A stretch of DNA of 64,000 nt from Nonlabens spongiae (GCF_002117125.1 NZ_CP019344.1:2446501-2510500), one strand, 5' to 3'. Counted from the first letter of the stretch, positions 1 through 9,330 are shown. Numbers and translations are program-made. Notes: generated by a model not told the origin, from the letters alone.

Positions 1-195
1 ATACTCTCTAAGTGGAGTGTAGGCAATAAGCAAGGCTGTAAGGGCTATTAATACTGCAGCAATAAAAGTGATTACGATCACAACATTTAATTTACTGAGC
101 TTAAGACTTATGCGCTCTTCAAATGTGTCATCGTTTAACACAACCATGCGATAACGGTGTGTCCAGCTTCCCTTTTTCTTCTTCTTTTTAGCCAT
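1..195 (-). CDS. M23-family peptidase-like membrane protein, N-terminal part (runs off window)
   Basis: The ATG is at 195-193 and 65 codons are visible before the window edge; the C-terminal part is missing. The visible part has a lysine-rich start (AKKKKKK), then VVLNDDTFEERISLKLS, then one membrane segment at about residues 36-58. From memory, this resembles the N-terminus of Bacteroidota M23/LytM-type peptidoglycan endopeptidases, which are anchored by one helix and act in the periplasm. The catalytic LytM domain is not in the window, so the function is inferred from the N-terminus only. Confidence 0.6.
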   Translation of the reverse strand, partial: MAKKKKKKGSWTHRYRMVVLNDDTFEERISLKLSKLNVVIVITFIAAVLIALTALLIAYTPLREY

Positions 196-313
196 TACTC
201 TATTGACTTAACAAATATAGGATTTTGCACTCGAGCTGATAGTTCAACTCTATTTGAAGAAATTTGTTGCTTAAAATGAGTTTTAAAGGTTCTGAGGAGT
301 TTGTAGTGGTTTA

Positions 314-329
314 CGCTTTCGCGAAAGCG
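314..329. repeat. CGCTTTCGCGAAAGCG palindrome, copy 1
   Basis: Perfect 16-bp palindrome just past the stop codon of the ABC ATPase gene. Flanks extend it (A at 313, T at 330). Confidence 0.9.
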
Positions 330-332
330 TAT

Positions 333-994
333 CTATCTTCTAACATATCCCAGCTTTTTTAGATCTTCTATGTCATCTACTTTTGCAAGATTGCCACGAT
401 CTAGTAGAACACCCGTGTTTGAAATTTCCATCACATCTTCATAATAATGATCTGTGAGTATAATACCCTTAGTAGCAGACCATTCTAGGATTTTATCTTT
501 TACAATTACCTTCATGGAAGGCTCCAGCATCGAGAAAGGCTCATCGAGTAGAAGAAAATCATGATCCAAGTTTGCGATGAGTAAAATCTCCAGATATCTA
601 AATTGACCAGCGGAAAGATTTCCCACCTTTTCCATGTCAAATGAGGACACTTTGGGTGCGTAAAAAACTTTTTCCTGATCTTCTAGCCTAGTAAGACACA
701 TCGGGATTAAATCTCTTACCCTTAGGCTTTTTGGTAGGAAGGGCTCTTGTGGTAAGTAGGCGATTCTATTTGAACCAACTATCTTATTCCTTGATATAAA
801 CTTACCATCGATATGAACCGTTAAACAATCTGTCTTCAAAACACCAAAAACGCTTTTGAGCAAGGTAGACTTACCGACTCCATTTTTACCGTAAAGTCCT
901 ATCACATCACCTGTTTTACAAGATATTTCCACCTTATCCAATAACAGGTTTTTCCAAAACTATGGCTGAGGTTCTGAATTTCTAAGAGAGCCAT
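333..994 (-). pseudogene. ABC transporter ATP-binding protein with a 1-nt frameshift near its start
   Basis: The main frame (333-941) has a Walker A (GKNGVGKST), Q-loop (YLPQE), signature (LSAGQ), Walker B (FLLLDEP) and H-loop (TDH), so the ATPase core is complete. The normal N-terminus (MALLEIQNLSHSFGK, ATG at 994-992) lies in another frame. It would join as GK-NLLLDKVEI if the A5 run (T5 at 949-953 on the plus strand) were A6. Without that base, translation from 994 leaves the frame, and only a TTG at 941 could start the core. The gene overlaps the upstream membrane-protein gene by 13 nt, which suggests a two-gene exporter. Options are true decay, slippage on the A run, or a sequencing error. 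Confidence 0.75.
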
Positions 995-1278
995 ATATCA
1001 ATGAGTTTATATAGGATAAATACACTGAGAGCAATAACAATATTCATTAAAAATAAATTCAAGATAAGCTTAGAACGTGTCCAGCCCAGATTGCGGTACA
1101 AATTATACTGAGCTCTAAATAGGTATTGATAACATACAAGACCGAATACTGTTCCCAAAGTCCCAAAGCAAAAGATGGCGTAGCTAATATCTCCTATGGC
1201 TCCCAGAAAAAAACACAATGGTAAATTGAAGGCATTGATGTCCTTGAGAAAATTTTTGAATGCGGGATGTTTGAGCAC
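982..1278 (-). CDS. Small membrane protein, putative partner of the ABC ATPase
   Basis: 98 residues with three likely membrane segments (about 17-33, 37-52 and 72-94) and a basic loop (YRNLGWTRSK). The stop lies inside the start of the ABC ATPase gene, a 13-nt overlap that suggests coupled translation. The size and position fit a minimal permease or accessory subunit of that transporter, but I do not recognise a family. The function is inferred from the neighbour only. Confidence 0.55.
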   Translation of the reverse strand: MLKHPAFKNFLKDINAFNLPLCFFLGAIGDISYAIFCFGTLGTVFGLVCYQYLFRAQYNLYRNLGWTRSKLILNLFLMNIVIALSVFILYKLIDIWLS

Positions 1279-1411
1279 CTTGAATTTTATTTAATGATAC
1301 GTATTTTTTAGGAGGTATTAATGAGCAAATTTTTCATTTCTCATATAGGTTCTGGTTAAACAATCCTTAATGATCATAGAGCCTTTGATCAAAAATTTAT
1401 CTTTGAGCGGT

Positions 1412-4321
1412 ATGAAAAAGACATTTTCTTTTATTCTCTTAATCAGCACGCTAGTTAGTTTTTCACAAGAATTTTCTGACGATAAAATCAAGGATATGAT
1501 CAGTTCCTATCGGGATCTGGATCGTGGTCCTTACAAGTCCATCAATTGGTTCTGTCCTGACGGAAGCATTCGCGATGCAAAAGATCCATGCCCCAAGGAA
1601 ATAGGAGAAGGAATCCAACACGCGAGTTACCGTCCAGAAGTCAAAAAACTTGCCCAGCAAAGACACATTTATTTAAGTGAAATTTTAGCCTCCAATGATA
1701 TTTGGGACTTTTGGGATGGTAATAACAACCATTCAAGAGTCAAACAATACCAACTTCAGAAATTTCTGGAAGCTAGTAATAACGGTTGGGTTCAAGAACG
1801 CTCTAAATTCTACCGAGGTGCCGTGCAGCGAGAAGATGAAGAAGAATGGGGTCGCAAGTTTTACTATACAGTACTGGGTGATAACGACTTGATCGAGCGT
1901 GACTTCTTTCTCCTCAGGGAAAGCCTCAGAGACTTACCGCACGATGGGGATACCAATCTAGCTCAGGAGATACGTAGTGACAGCAAGATACTAGCAGAGA
2001 AATATCCCAAGTTCATGGATTTGCGTATCAAGATTCATGGGAATCCACAAGCGCAAGATATCAAGGCGACTCAAGACTGGCTGAATGAGAATCGAGATAA
2101 ATTAAAATCTGAGGACATTGGAACCTTTGAAAAACTCATAGCAAACATGCAGGAGTTTTTTGAACCCGTTTCCGTATCCAACCTCAAGGATATGGTTCAG
2201 GACTGGCCGGCAGAAAGCTACATAAGAACCCAAACCGAATACTTCTCATCCCGATACGATCAAGATACAGAACCCAGAATTCTCGTTCCTGCTGCGGCAA
2301 ACCTCATGTGTGACATTCGCGAAAACATTAAGCAAGATCGCAGGGGAACGCGTCGTACCAGCGCCTTGGAGCTGAGCCTAAGATTGGAAGAGTTGATTTT
2401 TCAACAGTCCAGCAACTGGCAACCCCAAGATATCAGAGGCTATCTCGATAAGATTTTTGCTTTAAGCCAGGCGCTGGCAAGTGCCGGTTACACGGAGCGC
2501 TGGGAATGGGAACAGGTACAGCCCCAAATATTTTATACAGAAGGAAAACAAGCAGCTGCCTCAGAGCTGTTGAGAATTGTGAACTTGGGTCGCAGTCAGG
2601 TAGAGTGGGGAACCGGTATGGTTTACGCCATCTATGGAGATGTTGTTGAAGAGTATTCTCGTTTTGAGCCTTTGGCATATGGATTTTACGATGACCGCAT
2701 TCGCTCCTCGTTATTGTTACCACTTGGTGACACAGTTGGTCAGGTGGGAGCACTTATCAATCGGCAGATTGATATGGTGAGCGATGTACAAGGTGTTGAG
2801 AATATCAGCACAGTACGTGGTCTTAACGCTGGGTATGTTAAAGGTGTTTTGCAAGTCGTTTCTGGAAATGCTGAGGACATGGAAGTCGATCCCAATAAGA
2901 TCTACATTTTTGACCGACCGCCCAGCGATTTGAAGCCGGTCGCGGGTATCGCAACGGTTTCAGAAGGGAATCTTGTGTCGCACGTACAGCTTCTTGCCCG
3001 CAACTTGGGAATTCCTAACGCTGCCATCACCATTGACAACCTCAACGATCTCAAAGCTTATGACGGTAAGGAGGTCTTTTATGCCGTGAGTCCAAAGGGA
3101 ACAGTGGTTTTGAAATCTGCTTCTAAGATGACTGACGATGAGAAAGAGCTTTTTGCGGTGTCTAAAAAGGAAAAGAAAACCATCCGCATACCAGAGGACA
3201 AATTAAAACTGGATGGTAAGCAGCCCATCGACATGAGCATTGTGGACAGTGGTGATAGCGGTATTTTGTGTGGCCCCAAAGCAGCAAACTTAGGTCAGCT
3301 TAAGAAGCTTTTTCCAGAGCACGTTGTGAACGGTATCGTTATTCCGTTTGGCGTTTTTAAGGATCACATGGATCAAAATATGCCGGGCGCTTCGGGTAGT
3401 TACTGGGATTTTTTAGTTTCCGCTTTCGCGAAAGCGGAACAAATGAGAGCCTCTTCCACTCCTGAAGATGAGGTGATCGCCTATCAGCTGGGTGAACTAG
3501 AAAAGTTACGGAACGCCATTGCCAAAATGCCGTTGAAAAACAGCTTGATTTCATCTCTAGAAGCTGACTTTAAACGCAATCTGGGAGGAAGCATGGGACA
3601 GGTACCTGTATTTCTACGCAGTGATACAAACATGGAAGACCTAGAGGAATTTACAGGAGCAGGCCTGAACCTTACAGTTTTTAATGCTGTAGACCGCGAT
3701 AAGATCCTCAAGGGAATAAGGGATGTATGGGCGAGTCCCTACACGGAGCGCAGTTTCAAATGGCGCCAGGCTTATCTTGAGAACCCAGAAAATGTCTATC
3801 CATCCATTCTGATTATCCCGACCGTGGACGTGGATTACAGCGGTGTTTTGATCACTAAGGATTTTATCAATAACAATAACAAAAGTATTACCGTGGCGAT
3901 GAGCCGTGGCGCGGGTGGCGCTGTAGATGGACAGAGTGCCGAGACTTACATCATAGATGAATCTGGAAATTCTAGATTGATATCGCCCGCTAGGGAAAAC
4001 AAGATGCGCAAACTACCATCTACTGGTGGTTCTGTTATGGAACATGTAGATTTTGATCAGCGTGTGGTAAGTTCAGAAAACCTTGAGAAAATCCACGATT
4101 TTGCAAAAGAAGTCCATAAGATCATGCCGGGTTCAAAAGATGGATCTTATAAAGGCGCGTGGGATATTGAATTAGGTTTTAAAGACGACAAGCTGTACCT
4201 GTTTCAAATACGTCCTTTTGTAGAAAATTCCCAAGCTGCAAATTCTGAATACCTCAATTCCATTGACGCACAAGCTAAGCTTGACACCCAGTTATTACTC
4301 AACAAAAACATTTACGAGTGA
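1412..4321 (+). CDS. Secreted PEP/pyruvate-binding (PPDK-like) domain protein
   Basis: I chose the ATG at 1412 over an upstream ATG at 1370 because it begins a typical signal peptide (MKKTFSFILLISTLVSFSQ). The protein is about 969 residues. An alpha-helical N-terminal half is followed by a phosphohistidine swivel-like segment (LVSHVQLLARNLGIPN, His about 524). The C-terminal half, from about 617, is an ATP-grasp/PEP-binding domain of pyruvate phosphate dikinase type (CGPKAANLGQL, FLRSDTNMEDL, LYLFQIRPF). The domain order is swivel first, the reverse of classic PPDK. A signal peptide on an ATP/PEP-dependent fold is odd, because the periplasm lacks ATP. The stop overlaps the next GTG start (GTGA), so the pair is likely co-translated. 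The substrate is unknown. Confidence 0.75.
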   Translation: MKKTFSFILLISTLVSFSQEFSDDKIKDMISSYRDLDRGPYKSINWFCPDGSIRDAKDPCPKEIGEGIQHASYRPEVKKLAQQRHIYLSEILASNDIWDFWDGNNNHSRVKQYQLQKFLEASNNGWVQERSKFYRGAVQREDEEEWGRKFYYTVLGDNDLIERDFFLLRESLRDLPHDGDTNLAQEIRSDSKILAEKYPKFMDLRIKIHGNPQAQDIKATQDWLNENRDKLKSEDIGTFEKLIANMQEFFEPVSVSNLKDMVQDWPAESYIRTQTEYFSSRYDQDTEPRILVPAAANLMCDIRENIKQDRRGTRRTSALELSLRLEELIFQQSSNWQPQDIRGYLDKIFALSQALASAGYTERWEWEQVQPQIFYTEGKQAAASELLRIVNLGRSQVEWGTGMVYAIYGDVVEEYSRFEPLAYGFYDDRIRSSLLLPLGDTVGQVGALINRQIDMVSDVQGVENISTVRGLNAGYVKGVLQVVSGNAEDMEVDPNKIYIFDRPPSDLKPVAGIATVSEGNLVSHVQLLARNLGIPNAAITIDNLNDLKAYDGKEVFYAVSPKGTVVLKSASKMTDDEKELFAVSKKEKKTIRIPEDKLKLDGKQPIDMSIVDSGDSGILCGPKAANLGQLKKLFPEHVVNGIVIPFGVFKDHMDQNMPGASGSYWDFLVSAFAKAEQMRASSTPEDEVIAYQLGELEKLRNAIAKMPLKNSLISSLEADFKRNLGGSMGQVPVFLRSDTNMEDLEEFTGAGLNLTVFNAVDRDKILKGIRDVWASPYTERSFKWRQAYLENPENVYPSILIIPTVDVDYSGVLITKDFINNNNKSITVAMSRGAGGAVDGQSAETYIIDESGNSRLISPARENKMRKLPSTGGSVMEHVDFDQRVVSSENLEKIHDFAKEVHKIMPGSKDGSYKGAWDIELGFKDDKLYLFQIRPFVENSQAANSEYLNSIDAQAKLDTQLLLNKNIYE
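3421..3436. repeat. CGCTTTCGCGAAAGCG palindrome, copy 2 (in gene)
   Basis: Perfect copy inside the PPDK-like gene, read as AFAKA (SAFAKAEQ). Confidence 0.9.
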
Positions 4322-5589
4322 AGATTTTTCGCAATTCCATAATTCTAATTTTTACCGCAGTGCTAGTCATGGCATTTTATCCCATCGACGGTTACGAGCG
4401 TACGGGAATCAAACGCCTTAAGAGATTAGAAAAAACGCTGGACAGCACCATCACTGAATATTACCTCAAAAAAGGAAGCTTTAAATCATATAAAGAAATC
4501 ACCTTGTGGCTTTGTGAGCAGGAAGATAGCGTTCCTGAAATAATGACCGTTGATCAGGATTTTCAGAAAGAAATGATGCAGTTGTTTCCCAGCCGTGCAG
4601 GTTATGGAATCACGGTTCTCGACATGACTGATCCTGACAACATGCGCTATGCAGAAATGAATGAAGATCGAGGTTTCCAGCCGGGATCCGTGGGCAAGAT
4701 TGTAGTTGCTACCGCTTTTTTCAACGAGATCAAAAATCTATGTCCCGAAGATATGAGTGTGCGCACGCGCTTGATGAAAGAAAAGGTTGTGCGATCTGGA
4801 AATTGGGGACTTTACGATCACCATACCATCCCGATTTACAATGTTGAGAAAGATTCTTACGTAAAACGTACTGTGGTAGCCAGCGATGAGTTTACCTTAT
4901 ATGAGTGGCTGGATCACATGTTGAGCGTGAGTAACAACGGTGCAGCCAGTATTGTGTGGAGAGAAGCCTTGCTCATGAACATCTTTGGTGATAAATATTT
5001 TGGTCTGACCCAAGAAGAAGCCGACAAATATTTTGAAACCGCAGATCGTCGGGAATTAACTGACCGTGCAATAAACCTAGTCAATCAACCCTTACGAGAT
5101 CTAGGGATCACTCATGATGAGTGGCGCTTGGGAAGCTTTTTTACAAACGGTGCTGATAAATACGTGAGCAGTAAAGGAGGAAGTATAGGAACTCCTAAAG
5201 GATTGATGAAGTACTTCATAAAACTTGAAAAAGGCGAAGTAATCGACCGTCTCACGAGTCTAGAAATCAAAAGATTGTTGTACATGACTGATAGGCGTAT
5301 TCGCTATGGTGCGAGCCCTCGACTTGATGAGGCATCCATCTATTTTAAATCTGGTAGTTTATATAGTTGCGATAAATCTAAGAGCACGCCTTGCGGCAAA
5401 TATGCAGGAAACCGCTACAATTATATGAACAGCGTGTGCATAGTAGAACATCCTGATGGTACCAACTATATTGTGTGTCTTGAAAGCAATGTGTTAAGCA
5501 AAAACAGCGCAGGAGCCCACATGTATCTTGCCAGCGCGATTGATAAAGCGATACGAGCCAAATACGAAACCGAAGAGGAAAAAGAATAG
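4318..5589 (+). CDS. Secreted serine hydrolase (class A beta-lactamase/PBP fold)
   Basis: Starts with GTG in a 4-nt GTGA overlap with the preceding PPDK-like gene. The N-terminus has a membrane/signal segment (IILIFTAVLVMAFYP). Active-site motifs of the beta-lactamase/transpeptidase fold are visible: SxxK as PGSVGK (Ser about 124, Lys about 127), an SxN-like SVSNNG near 205, and KSGS near 344. At 423 residues it is longer than a beta-lactamase; the extra length is an N-terminal helical part. The function could be a peptidase, esterase or transpeptidase. Coupling to the upstream gene suggests that the two work on one envelope substrate. Confidence 0.72.
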   Translation: MKIFRNSIILIFTAVLVMAFYPIDGYERTGIKRLKRLEKTLDSTITEYYLKKGSFKSYKEITLWLCEQEDSVPEIMTVDQDFQKEMMQLFPSRAGYGITVLDMTDPDNMRYAEMNEDRGFQPGSVGKIVVATAFFNEIKNLCPEDMSVRTRLMKEKVVRSGNWGLYDHHTIPIYNVEKDSYVKRTVVASDEFTLYEWLDHMLSVSNNGAASIVWREALLMNIFGDKYFGLTQEEADKYFETADRRELTDRAINLVNQPLRDLGITHDEWRLGSFFTNGADKYVSSKGGSIGTPKGLMKYFIKLEKGEVIDRLTSLEIKRLLYMTDRRIRYGASPRLDEASIYFKSGSLYSCDKSKSTPCGKYAGNRYNYMNSVCIVEHPDGTNYIVCLESNVLSKNSAGAHMYLASAIDKAIRAKYETEEEKE

Positions 5590-5690
5590 ATTCTTTTCTT
5601 TGATTACTCGCTTTTTAACACCTCGGCATCATTTTTTAGTATTCTTATGAGAGCTAGCCAGCCCTTGAGATAGTAACTTGAAAACAAAAA

Positions 5691-6686
5691 ATGAATAAAG
5701 TAATATATCTTAAGAAAAGACCAGAAGGAAAGCCTCAATTATCTGATTTTGAGATTAAAGAAGATCAAAAGCCGGAGTGTGGCGATGGAGAATTATTACT
5801 TGAGACACTATATGTTTCTGTAGATCCTTATTTGAGAGGGCGCATGCGCGATGAAAAATCTTATATCGAGCCCTTCAAACTTGATCAACCTCTTGAATCT
5901 GCCGTGGTGGCTAAAGTAACTGAGAGCAAAAATGACGACTTCAATTCTGGTGATTATGTAATGGGAATGTTGCAATGGAAACAAATCCAGACTCATAGCG
6001 GCAAAGGTCTTCGCAAAGTAGATAAAGACTTGGCACCGTTGAGTGCTTATCTGGGAGTCTTAGGAATGACAGGTTTGACCGCTTACTTTGGACTTTTAGA
6101 TATAGGGGAACCCAAAGAGGGAGAAACCGTTTTGGTTTCAGGTGCCGCTGGAGCGGTGGGTTCAATCGTTGGACAAATTGCAAAAATCAAAGGTTGCAAA
6201 GCGATAGGAATCGCAGGTAGTGATGAGAAAATAAATCTGATCACTGAGAAATTTGGCTTTGATTCTGGAATCAACTACAGTGAAACAGATAATATGACAG
6301 CTGCCATAGGCAATCATGCTCCAGATGGTGTGGATGTGTACTTTGATAACGTAGGAAGCTACACACTAGACGCGGCGATGAATAACATCAATCGTTTCGG
6401 AAGGGTGATCAACTGTGGAGCGATTTCTTTATACAATGAGACGGAGCAACCTACAGGACCTAGACTGGAAACCACTATCGTTAAGAAAAGTATTAAGATG
6501 CAGGGTTTCATCGTGAGAAATTACGAGGATCGTTTTGAAGAAGGTGTTCAACAGTTGGGTAAATGGCTCAAAGAAGGTAAACTAAAACATGAGGAAACCA
6601 TTGTAGATGACTTTGACCAGATACCTCAAGCCTTTATCGATCTATTTGATGGTAAGAATAAAGGTAAAATGGTTGTTAAAGCTTAG
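5691..6686 (+). CDS. NADP-dependent oxidoreductase, zinc-independent MDR family
   Basis: 331 residues, the usual length for the leukotriene B4 dehydrogenase/CurA-like branch of medium-chain reductases. The N-terminal catalytic domain contains VDPYLRGRM, typical of this branch. The NADP-binding Rossmann loop is VSGAAGAVGSIVGQIAK at about 148-164, and the C-terminal region KKSIKMQGFIV is also characteristic. No zinc-binding cysteine set is visible. It probably reduces alpha,beta-unsaturated carbonyls in the cytosol. It appears monocistronic; the 100-bp upstream gap has no clear terminator. Confidence 0.85.
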   Translation: MNKVIYLKKRPEGKPQLSDFEIKEDQKPECGDGELLLETLYVSVDPYLRGRMRDEKSYIEPFKLDQPLESAVVAKVTESKNDDFNSGDYVMGMLQWKQIQTHSGKGLRKVDKDLAPLSAYLGVLGMTGLTAYFGLLDIGEPKEGETVLVSGAAGAVGSIVGQIAKIKGCKAIGIAGSDEKINLITEKFGFDSGINYSETDNMTAAIGNHAPDGVDVYFDNVGSYTLDAAMNNINRFGRVINCGAISLYNETEQPTGPRLETTIVKKSIKMQGFIVRNYEDRFEEGVQQLGKWLKEGKLKHEETIVDDFDQIPQAFIDLFDGKNKGKMVVKA

Positions 6687-6901
6687 GTTTTTGAACTAAT
6701 CACAGCCTCGATTCCTTTCTTGTAATTCAAAAGATGGGTAGTCGAGGCTGTTTCAGTACTTAAAAGGTTCAAGCCTAATTTTTTCATCACAACAACAGCC
6801 CATAAAGAATAGGGACACGCTGTGCTTTTGACTTTGTGCTTAAGATGTTTAAGAGTGTCGCTTTCGCGAAAGCGAAACAAAATTCTCAATGGTTGTAACA
6901 T
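6683..6901 (-). CDS. Doubtful small ORF between two plus-strand genes
   Basis: 72 codons from the ATG at 6901, overlapping the end of the oxidoreductase gene by 4 nt. It includes a palindrome copy read as RFRES. I recognise no family. The C-terminal half (CPYSLWAVVVMKKLGLNLL) looks helical and plausible as protein. It is either a real orphan, a decayed remnant or chance. Confidence 0.25.
   Translation of the reverse strand: MLQPLRILFRFRESDTLKHLKHKVKSTACPYSLWAVVVMKKLGLNLLSTETASTTHLLNYKKGIEAVISSKT
6859..6874. repeat. CGCTTTCGCGAAAGCG palindrome, copy 3
   Basis: Perfect copy in the gap 105 nt before the MacB-like permease gene. Confidence 0.9.
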
Positions 6902-6963
6902 ATCAGCAATGATGCAGTCCAACTGTAAACCGTATTTTTACGGAGGACAAAGTCTGTGTTCAC

Positions 6964-8217
6964 ATGCTCATTTACCTAAGGGTTTTACAAGAGAGTTTCT
7001 TTTTTGCGCTTAATGCCTTGCGTACTAATATTTTGCGCACATTTCTGTCGTTGCTGGGAGTGAGCATAGGTATTTTTGCGATTATAGGCGTTCTGGCAGC
7101 TATCGACTCGCTGGAAAGTGAGATAAAAGACGGTTTGAGTTCACTGGATATAAGTACTATTTACGTGTTGCGATTTTCTTTTGGTCCAACTGATCTAGAA
7201 CCTTATCAGTACGAAAATTTTCCTAACGTTTCCTACGATGAATTTGAGATGTTGCAGCGCAGTATGCCTGAAATGGGTGCGATAACCTACACCGTTTTTT
7301 CTGGTGCTGAGAATATCAAATACGATAATAAAACTGCAACTGGCGTCAACATCGTTCCCGCGACTGAAACCATGTATGAGCTGGATGGGCTGAAAATTGA
7401 AGAAGGTCGTTTCTACAATGAGTCTGAAGCAAACAGCGGAACACCCGTTGTGGTGATAGGGAGCGAGGTGGCCAATAGTCTTTTTGGAGATTCTTACCCT
7501 ATTGGTCGCAAGGTGCGGCTTTACGGGAATAAGTTTACCGTGATAGGTGTCCTAAAAAAAGAAGGACAAGGAACGCTGGGTCCTTCAAAAGATGGTTCGG
7601 CTTACATACCGGTGAATTTTGTGAGAAAGATCTACGGTGATAATAATCGCTCCAGAGTTTCTGCATTGATCATGAAACCTAGAGAAGGAGCTGATCAAGA
7701 TGAATTTATCGCTTCCATGGAGCAAAAGCTCAGAAATTATCGCGGTCTTAAAAATGACGAGATAAGTACCTTTTTTGTGAATCCGCTGAAGGGTTTCACT
7801 GATTTTCTGGACCAGGTTACCAGCACACTCACACTAATAGGTGCGGTAATCGCCAGTTTCTCGATGCTGGTAGGAGGATTTGGTATTGCAAACATCATGT
7901 TTGTGAGTGTGAAAGAGCGTACCAATTTAATCGGGATTCAAAAATCCCTGGGCGCAAAAAATAGGTTTATTTTATCACAGTTCTTATTTGAAGCCATCAT
8001 ATTAGCATTGTTTGGAGGGCTTTTCGGATTGTTGTTTGTCTGGTTGGGAACTATTGTTGCCAGTGGTCTCACAGAAGATTTTGAATTTGTTTTATCCACT
8101 CAAAACATTATCTACGGAGCGACCTTCAGCGCCTCTGTAGGCCTGATTGCCGGCTTGATTCCTGCGATAGTGGCTTCACGCTTGGATCCTGTGGAGGCGA
8201 TTAGGACCGGGATGTGA
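6964..8217 (+). CDS. ABC transporter permease, MacB/FtsX type
   Basis: 417 residues in the MacB_PCD plus FtsX arrangement. There is one membrane helix near residues 20-45 (RTFLSLLGVSIGIFAIIGVL), a long periplasmic domain (about 46-280), then three C-terminal helices. The family landmark FGIANIMFVSVKERTNLIGIQKSLGA lies around 300-325, and the DPVEAIR end is typical. Such permeases export lipoproteins, peptides or drugs, or transmit mechanical force, with a separate ATPase. No ATPase gene is adjacent here, so the partner must be elsewhere. Confidence 0.85.
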   Translation: MLIYLRVLQESFFFALNALRTNILRTFLSLLGVSIGIFAIIGVLAAIDSLESEIKDGLSSLDISTIYVLRFSFGPTDLEPYQYENFPNVSYDEFEMLQRSMPEMGAITYTVFSGAENIKYDNKTATGVNIVPATETMYELDGLKIEEGRFYNESEANSGTPVVVIGSEVANSLFGDSYPIGRKVRLYGNKFTVIGVLKKEGQGTLGPSKDGSAYIPVNFVRKIYGDNNRSRVSALIMKPREGADQDEFIASMEQKLRNYRGLKNDEISTFFVNPLKGFTDFLDQVTSTLTLIGAVIASFSMLVGGFGIANIMFVSVKERTNLIGIQKSLGAKNRFILSQFLFEAIILALFGGLFGLLFVWLGTIVASGLTEDFEFVLSTQNIIYGATFSASVGLIAGLIPAIVASRLDPVEAIRTGM

Positions 8218-8228
8218 TAAGGCTTATT

Positions 8229-8261
8229 AGACCTCCGAGGTTTTCAAAACCTCGGAGGTCT
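8229..8261. repeat. AGACCTCCGAGG hairpin, copy 1 (possible terminator)
   Basis: Perfect inverted repeat with arms AGACCTCCGAGGTTTT and AAAACCTCGGAGGTCT, 11 nt after the permease stop. Related copies are at 15160 and 30314. It probably ends transcription or shields the mRNA 3' end, but it lacks a clean T tract. Confidence 0.8.
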
Positions 8262-8297
8262 GTGCATACAGATAAATTCAATTCCATTTTCTCTAAC

Positions 8298-8305
8298 TAG
8301 ATTTG
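8298..8305 (+). promoter_or_regulatory. Putative -7 box TAGATTTG
   Basis: Matches the Bacteroidota TAnnTTTG element. It covers the TTG codon at 8303, so transcription would start after that codon. This favours the GTG at 8324 as translation start of the kinase gene. No good -33 TTG is seen. Confidence 0.4.
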
Positions 8306-8323
8306 TCACAAACAAATCCGCTC

Positions 8324-9244
8324 GTGTCCCTTTCTATAGAACGATTTTCTGCCAATGCAAAATTCCTGATCACGGGTGAGTATGCCGTACTTGCAAATAT
8401 CACCGCGCTGGCCGTACCGCTTAAGAGGCAACAGCATCTTGAGATTTCCTCGCGTGACGATCAGAAGTTTACCTGGAAAAGCTATGATGCCGATGGGAGT
8501 TTATGGTTTGAAATAGAATCCGATCTTGGGAAAATTAAATCTTCTCAAAAATTTGACGACCCCACCGCTGATAAACTTTTGGCGATTCTCAGACACGCCT
8601 CATCAATGAGTTCCAGAGACATCCTTAATCAAGGTTTTGATGCAGTCACCACGCTAGATTTTAATCGCAAATATGGAATGGGCACCAGCTCCACACTTAT
8701 CTCCCTGATCGCTCAATGGGCTGATTGCGATGCATATCAACTTCAGTTTGAACACTTTGGCGGTAGTGGTTTTGATATCGCCTGCGCCACCGCAAAAACT
8801 CCTATTCTTTACAATTACAACGATGCTGTTCCTATCGTGAAGCCAGTCATTTTTAATCCTGCAATTAAAGATCAGCTGTTCTTTGTATACCTGAATCAAA
8901 AACAAAACAGCCGCGATTCTATTGCCAAGTTTGACCCTCGTAAACTGACTCAAGAGTTGAAAAATGAGCTGAACCAAATGCCCAATCGATTTGTTCAGAC
9001 GGCTGATTCCGTCGAGGATTTCAGTAAGACGATAGAAAGACATGAAGAAATCATCTCAAACCTCGTAGGATTGGAACCCGTCAAAAACCGCCTTTTTCCT
9101 GATTATAAAAAAACCATGAAATCGCTGGGCGGCTGGGGAGGTGATTTTATACTTGTAGTGGGGGATAGTGGTGATAGAGCACGCTTTCGCGAAAGCGGAT
9201 ACAGCCACATCTATTCTTGGGACGATCTAGTCCTAACAGATTAA
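8324..9244 (+). CDS. GHMP kinase, GYDIA-like family
   Basis: About 306 residues from the GTG at 8324; a TTG at 8303 would add seven. The N-terminus has the GHMP pattern (SANAKFLITGEYAVL). The ATP loop is YGMGTSSTLIS near 120, in place of GLGSSAA, followed by a GSGFDIACA motif, which marks the GYDIA-type kinases of Flavobacteriia. From family knowledge these are mevalonate/phosphomevalonate-like sugar or isoprenoid kinases; the exact substrate is not known to me. A palindrome copy near the 3' end encodes RFRES. The gene stands alone. Confidence 0.75.
   Translation: MSLSIERFSANAKFLITGEYAVLANITALAVPLKRQQHLEISSRDDQKFTWKSYDADGSLWFEIESDLGKIKSSQKFDDPTADKLLAILRHASSMSSRDILNQGFDAVTTLDFNRKYGMGTSSTLISLIAQWADCDAYQLQFEHFGGSGFDIACATAKTPILYNYNDAVPIVKPVIFNPAIKDQLFFVYLNQKQNSRDSIAKFDPRKLTQELKNELNQMPNRFVQTADSVEDFSKTIERHEEIISNLVGLEPVKNRLFPDYKKTMKSLGGWGGDFILVVGDSGDRARFRESGYSHIYSWDDLVLTD
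9182..9197. repeat. CGCTTTCGCGAAAGCG palindrome, copy 4 (in gene)
   Basis: Perfect copy near the 3' end of the GHMP kinase gene, read as RFRES (ARFRESGYS). Confidence 0.9.
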
Positions 9245-9330
9245 TTAAATTCCAATTAACGCCTATTTGGCAGAAATCCTCCGTTTCTAGCTGTTTCTTA
9301 GAACACTGAAATCATAACCAAAAAAGTTAG

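Noticed and set aside
2433..2753. Minus-strand ORF of 106 codons inside the PPDK-like gene
   Set aside because: It is antisense to a confident gene, has unusual composition and no recognisable domain. The same holds for the other antisense frames inside long genes.
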